Source: an uncultured Desulfovibrio sp. (GTDB lineage Bacteria; Desulfobacterota; Desulfovibrionia; Desulfovibrionales; Desulfovibrionaceae). Taken from it: DNA of 9,348 nucleotides. The stretch covers positions 1 to 9,348 of the forward strand of contig CAMWVJ010000020.1 of NCBI GenBank assembly GCA_947177645.1. The letters run 5' to 3'. Shown here in pieces: positions 9,195-9,348 of the stretch (position 1 is its first letter; every line of letters starts with the position of its first letter). The notes under the pieces are model-generated. The model was not told the origin of the DNA and made no database searches. It saw only the letters and a list, made by a program, of their open reading frames with translations. A program made the position numbers and the translations under genes.

Positions 9195-9348
9195 ATGTTG
9201 GCCATGTTTTTCCGGCTGGCAGCCCGCTTTCCCGACCCGGCAAACGCACCGGCCGATGCGCCCCTCAGCATGGGGGGCGCCCACCGGCCGGGGCGGTTTC
9301 TTGGGGCCGACACTAAGGGGGTGGTTGCCAGGTACGGGCCCGGGCGGC
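9195..9348 (+). CDS. aat: Probable leucyl/phenylalanyl-tRNA-protein transferase, N-terminal part, cut by the window end
   Basis: Aat transfers Leu or Phe from tRNA to N-terminal Lys/Arg, creating the N-degrons that ClpS reads. Only 51 codons are present, open at the window end. The segment with FPDP at 12-15, LSMGG at 24-28, RPGRFLGA at 31-38, KGV at 41-43 and YGPG at 47-50 follows the Aat N-terminal pattern (FPxP, LLAxGGDLSPxRLLxAY, GIFPW, then PG) with matching spacing from the GG onward. Several usually conserved positions differ: the FPW triplet reads VAR, the Tyr of LLxAY reads Asp, and the Asp after PG reads Arg. This may be true divergence, decay or low-quality sequence near an end. 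The start follows clpA by 21 bp, so aat is likely co-transcribed with clpSA. The context strongly supports the identity. Confidence 0.68.
   Translation, partial: MLAMFFRLAARFPDPANAPADAPLSMGGAHRPGRFLGADTKGVVARYGPGR

Overview
The window is GC-rich chromosomal DNA (about two thirds G+C judged by eye, not counted), tightly packed with bacterial housekeeping genes. The anaerobic glycerol-3-phosphate dehydrogenase subunits, a CYTH enzyme lying between radA and clpS, and the general protein style suggest a Desulfovibrio-like anaerobic sulfate reducer (Desulfovibrionaceae). That placement is inference from recall of protein style; no database search was run.

Layout. On the minus strand, 4221 down to 61 holds a complete glpA-glpB-glpC operon with overlapping genes (17 bp between A and B, 4 bp between B and C). 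It encodes the membrane-associated anaerobic glycerol-3-phosphate dehydrogenase: FAD catalytic subunit with a [2Fe-2S] domain, second flavin subunit, and Fe-S/CCG subunit passing electrons towards menaquinone. A 227-bp divergent region (4222-4448) separates it from a plus-strand run: radA (4449-5828), a CYTH-domain gene (5841-6482), clpS (6513-6830), clpA (6885-9173) and the first 51 codons of a probable aat (9195 to the window end). Gaps are 12, 30, 54 and 21 bp, so these five could be one transcription unit.

Function. ClpS, ClpA and Aat form the bacterial N-degron pathway: Aat adds Leu/Phe to proteins starting with Lys/Arg, ClpS delivers them, and ClpA unfolds them into ClpP (not in this window). 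RadA is a recombination helicase. The CYTH protein is a triphosphate-handling enzyme whose substrate cannot be told from sequence alone.

No mobile element, CRISPR array, RNA gene or clearly new system was seen. Points worth a second look are small: a perfect TGTGA-N4-TCACA dyad abutting the glpA ribosome binding site, two tandem GC hairpins between clpS and clpA, an AT-rich rare-codon patch inside clpA with a promoter-like match, an altered FPW motif in the Aat N-terminus at the window edge, and a GTTCCTGA octamer repeated at three gene ends.
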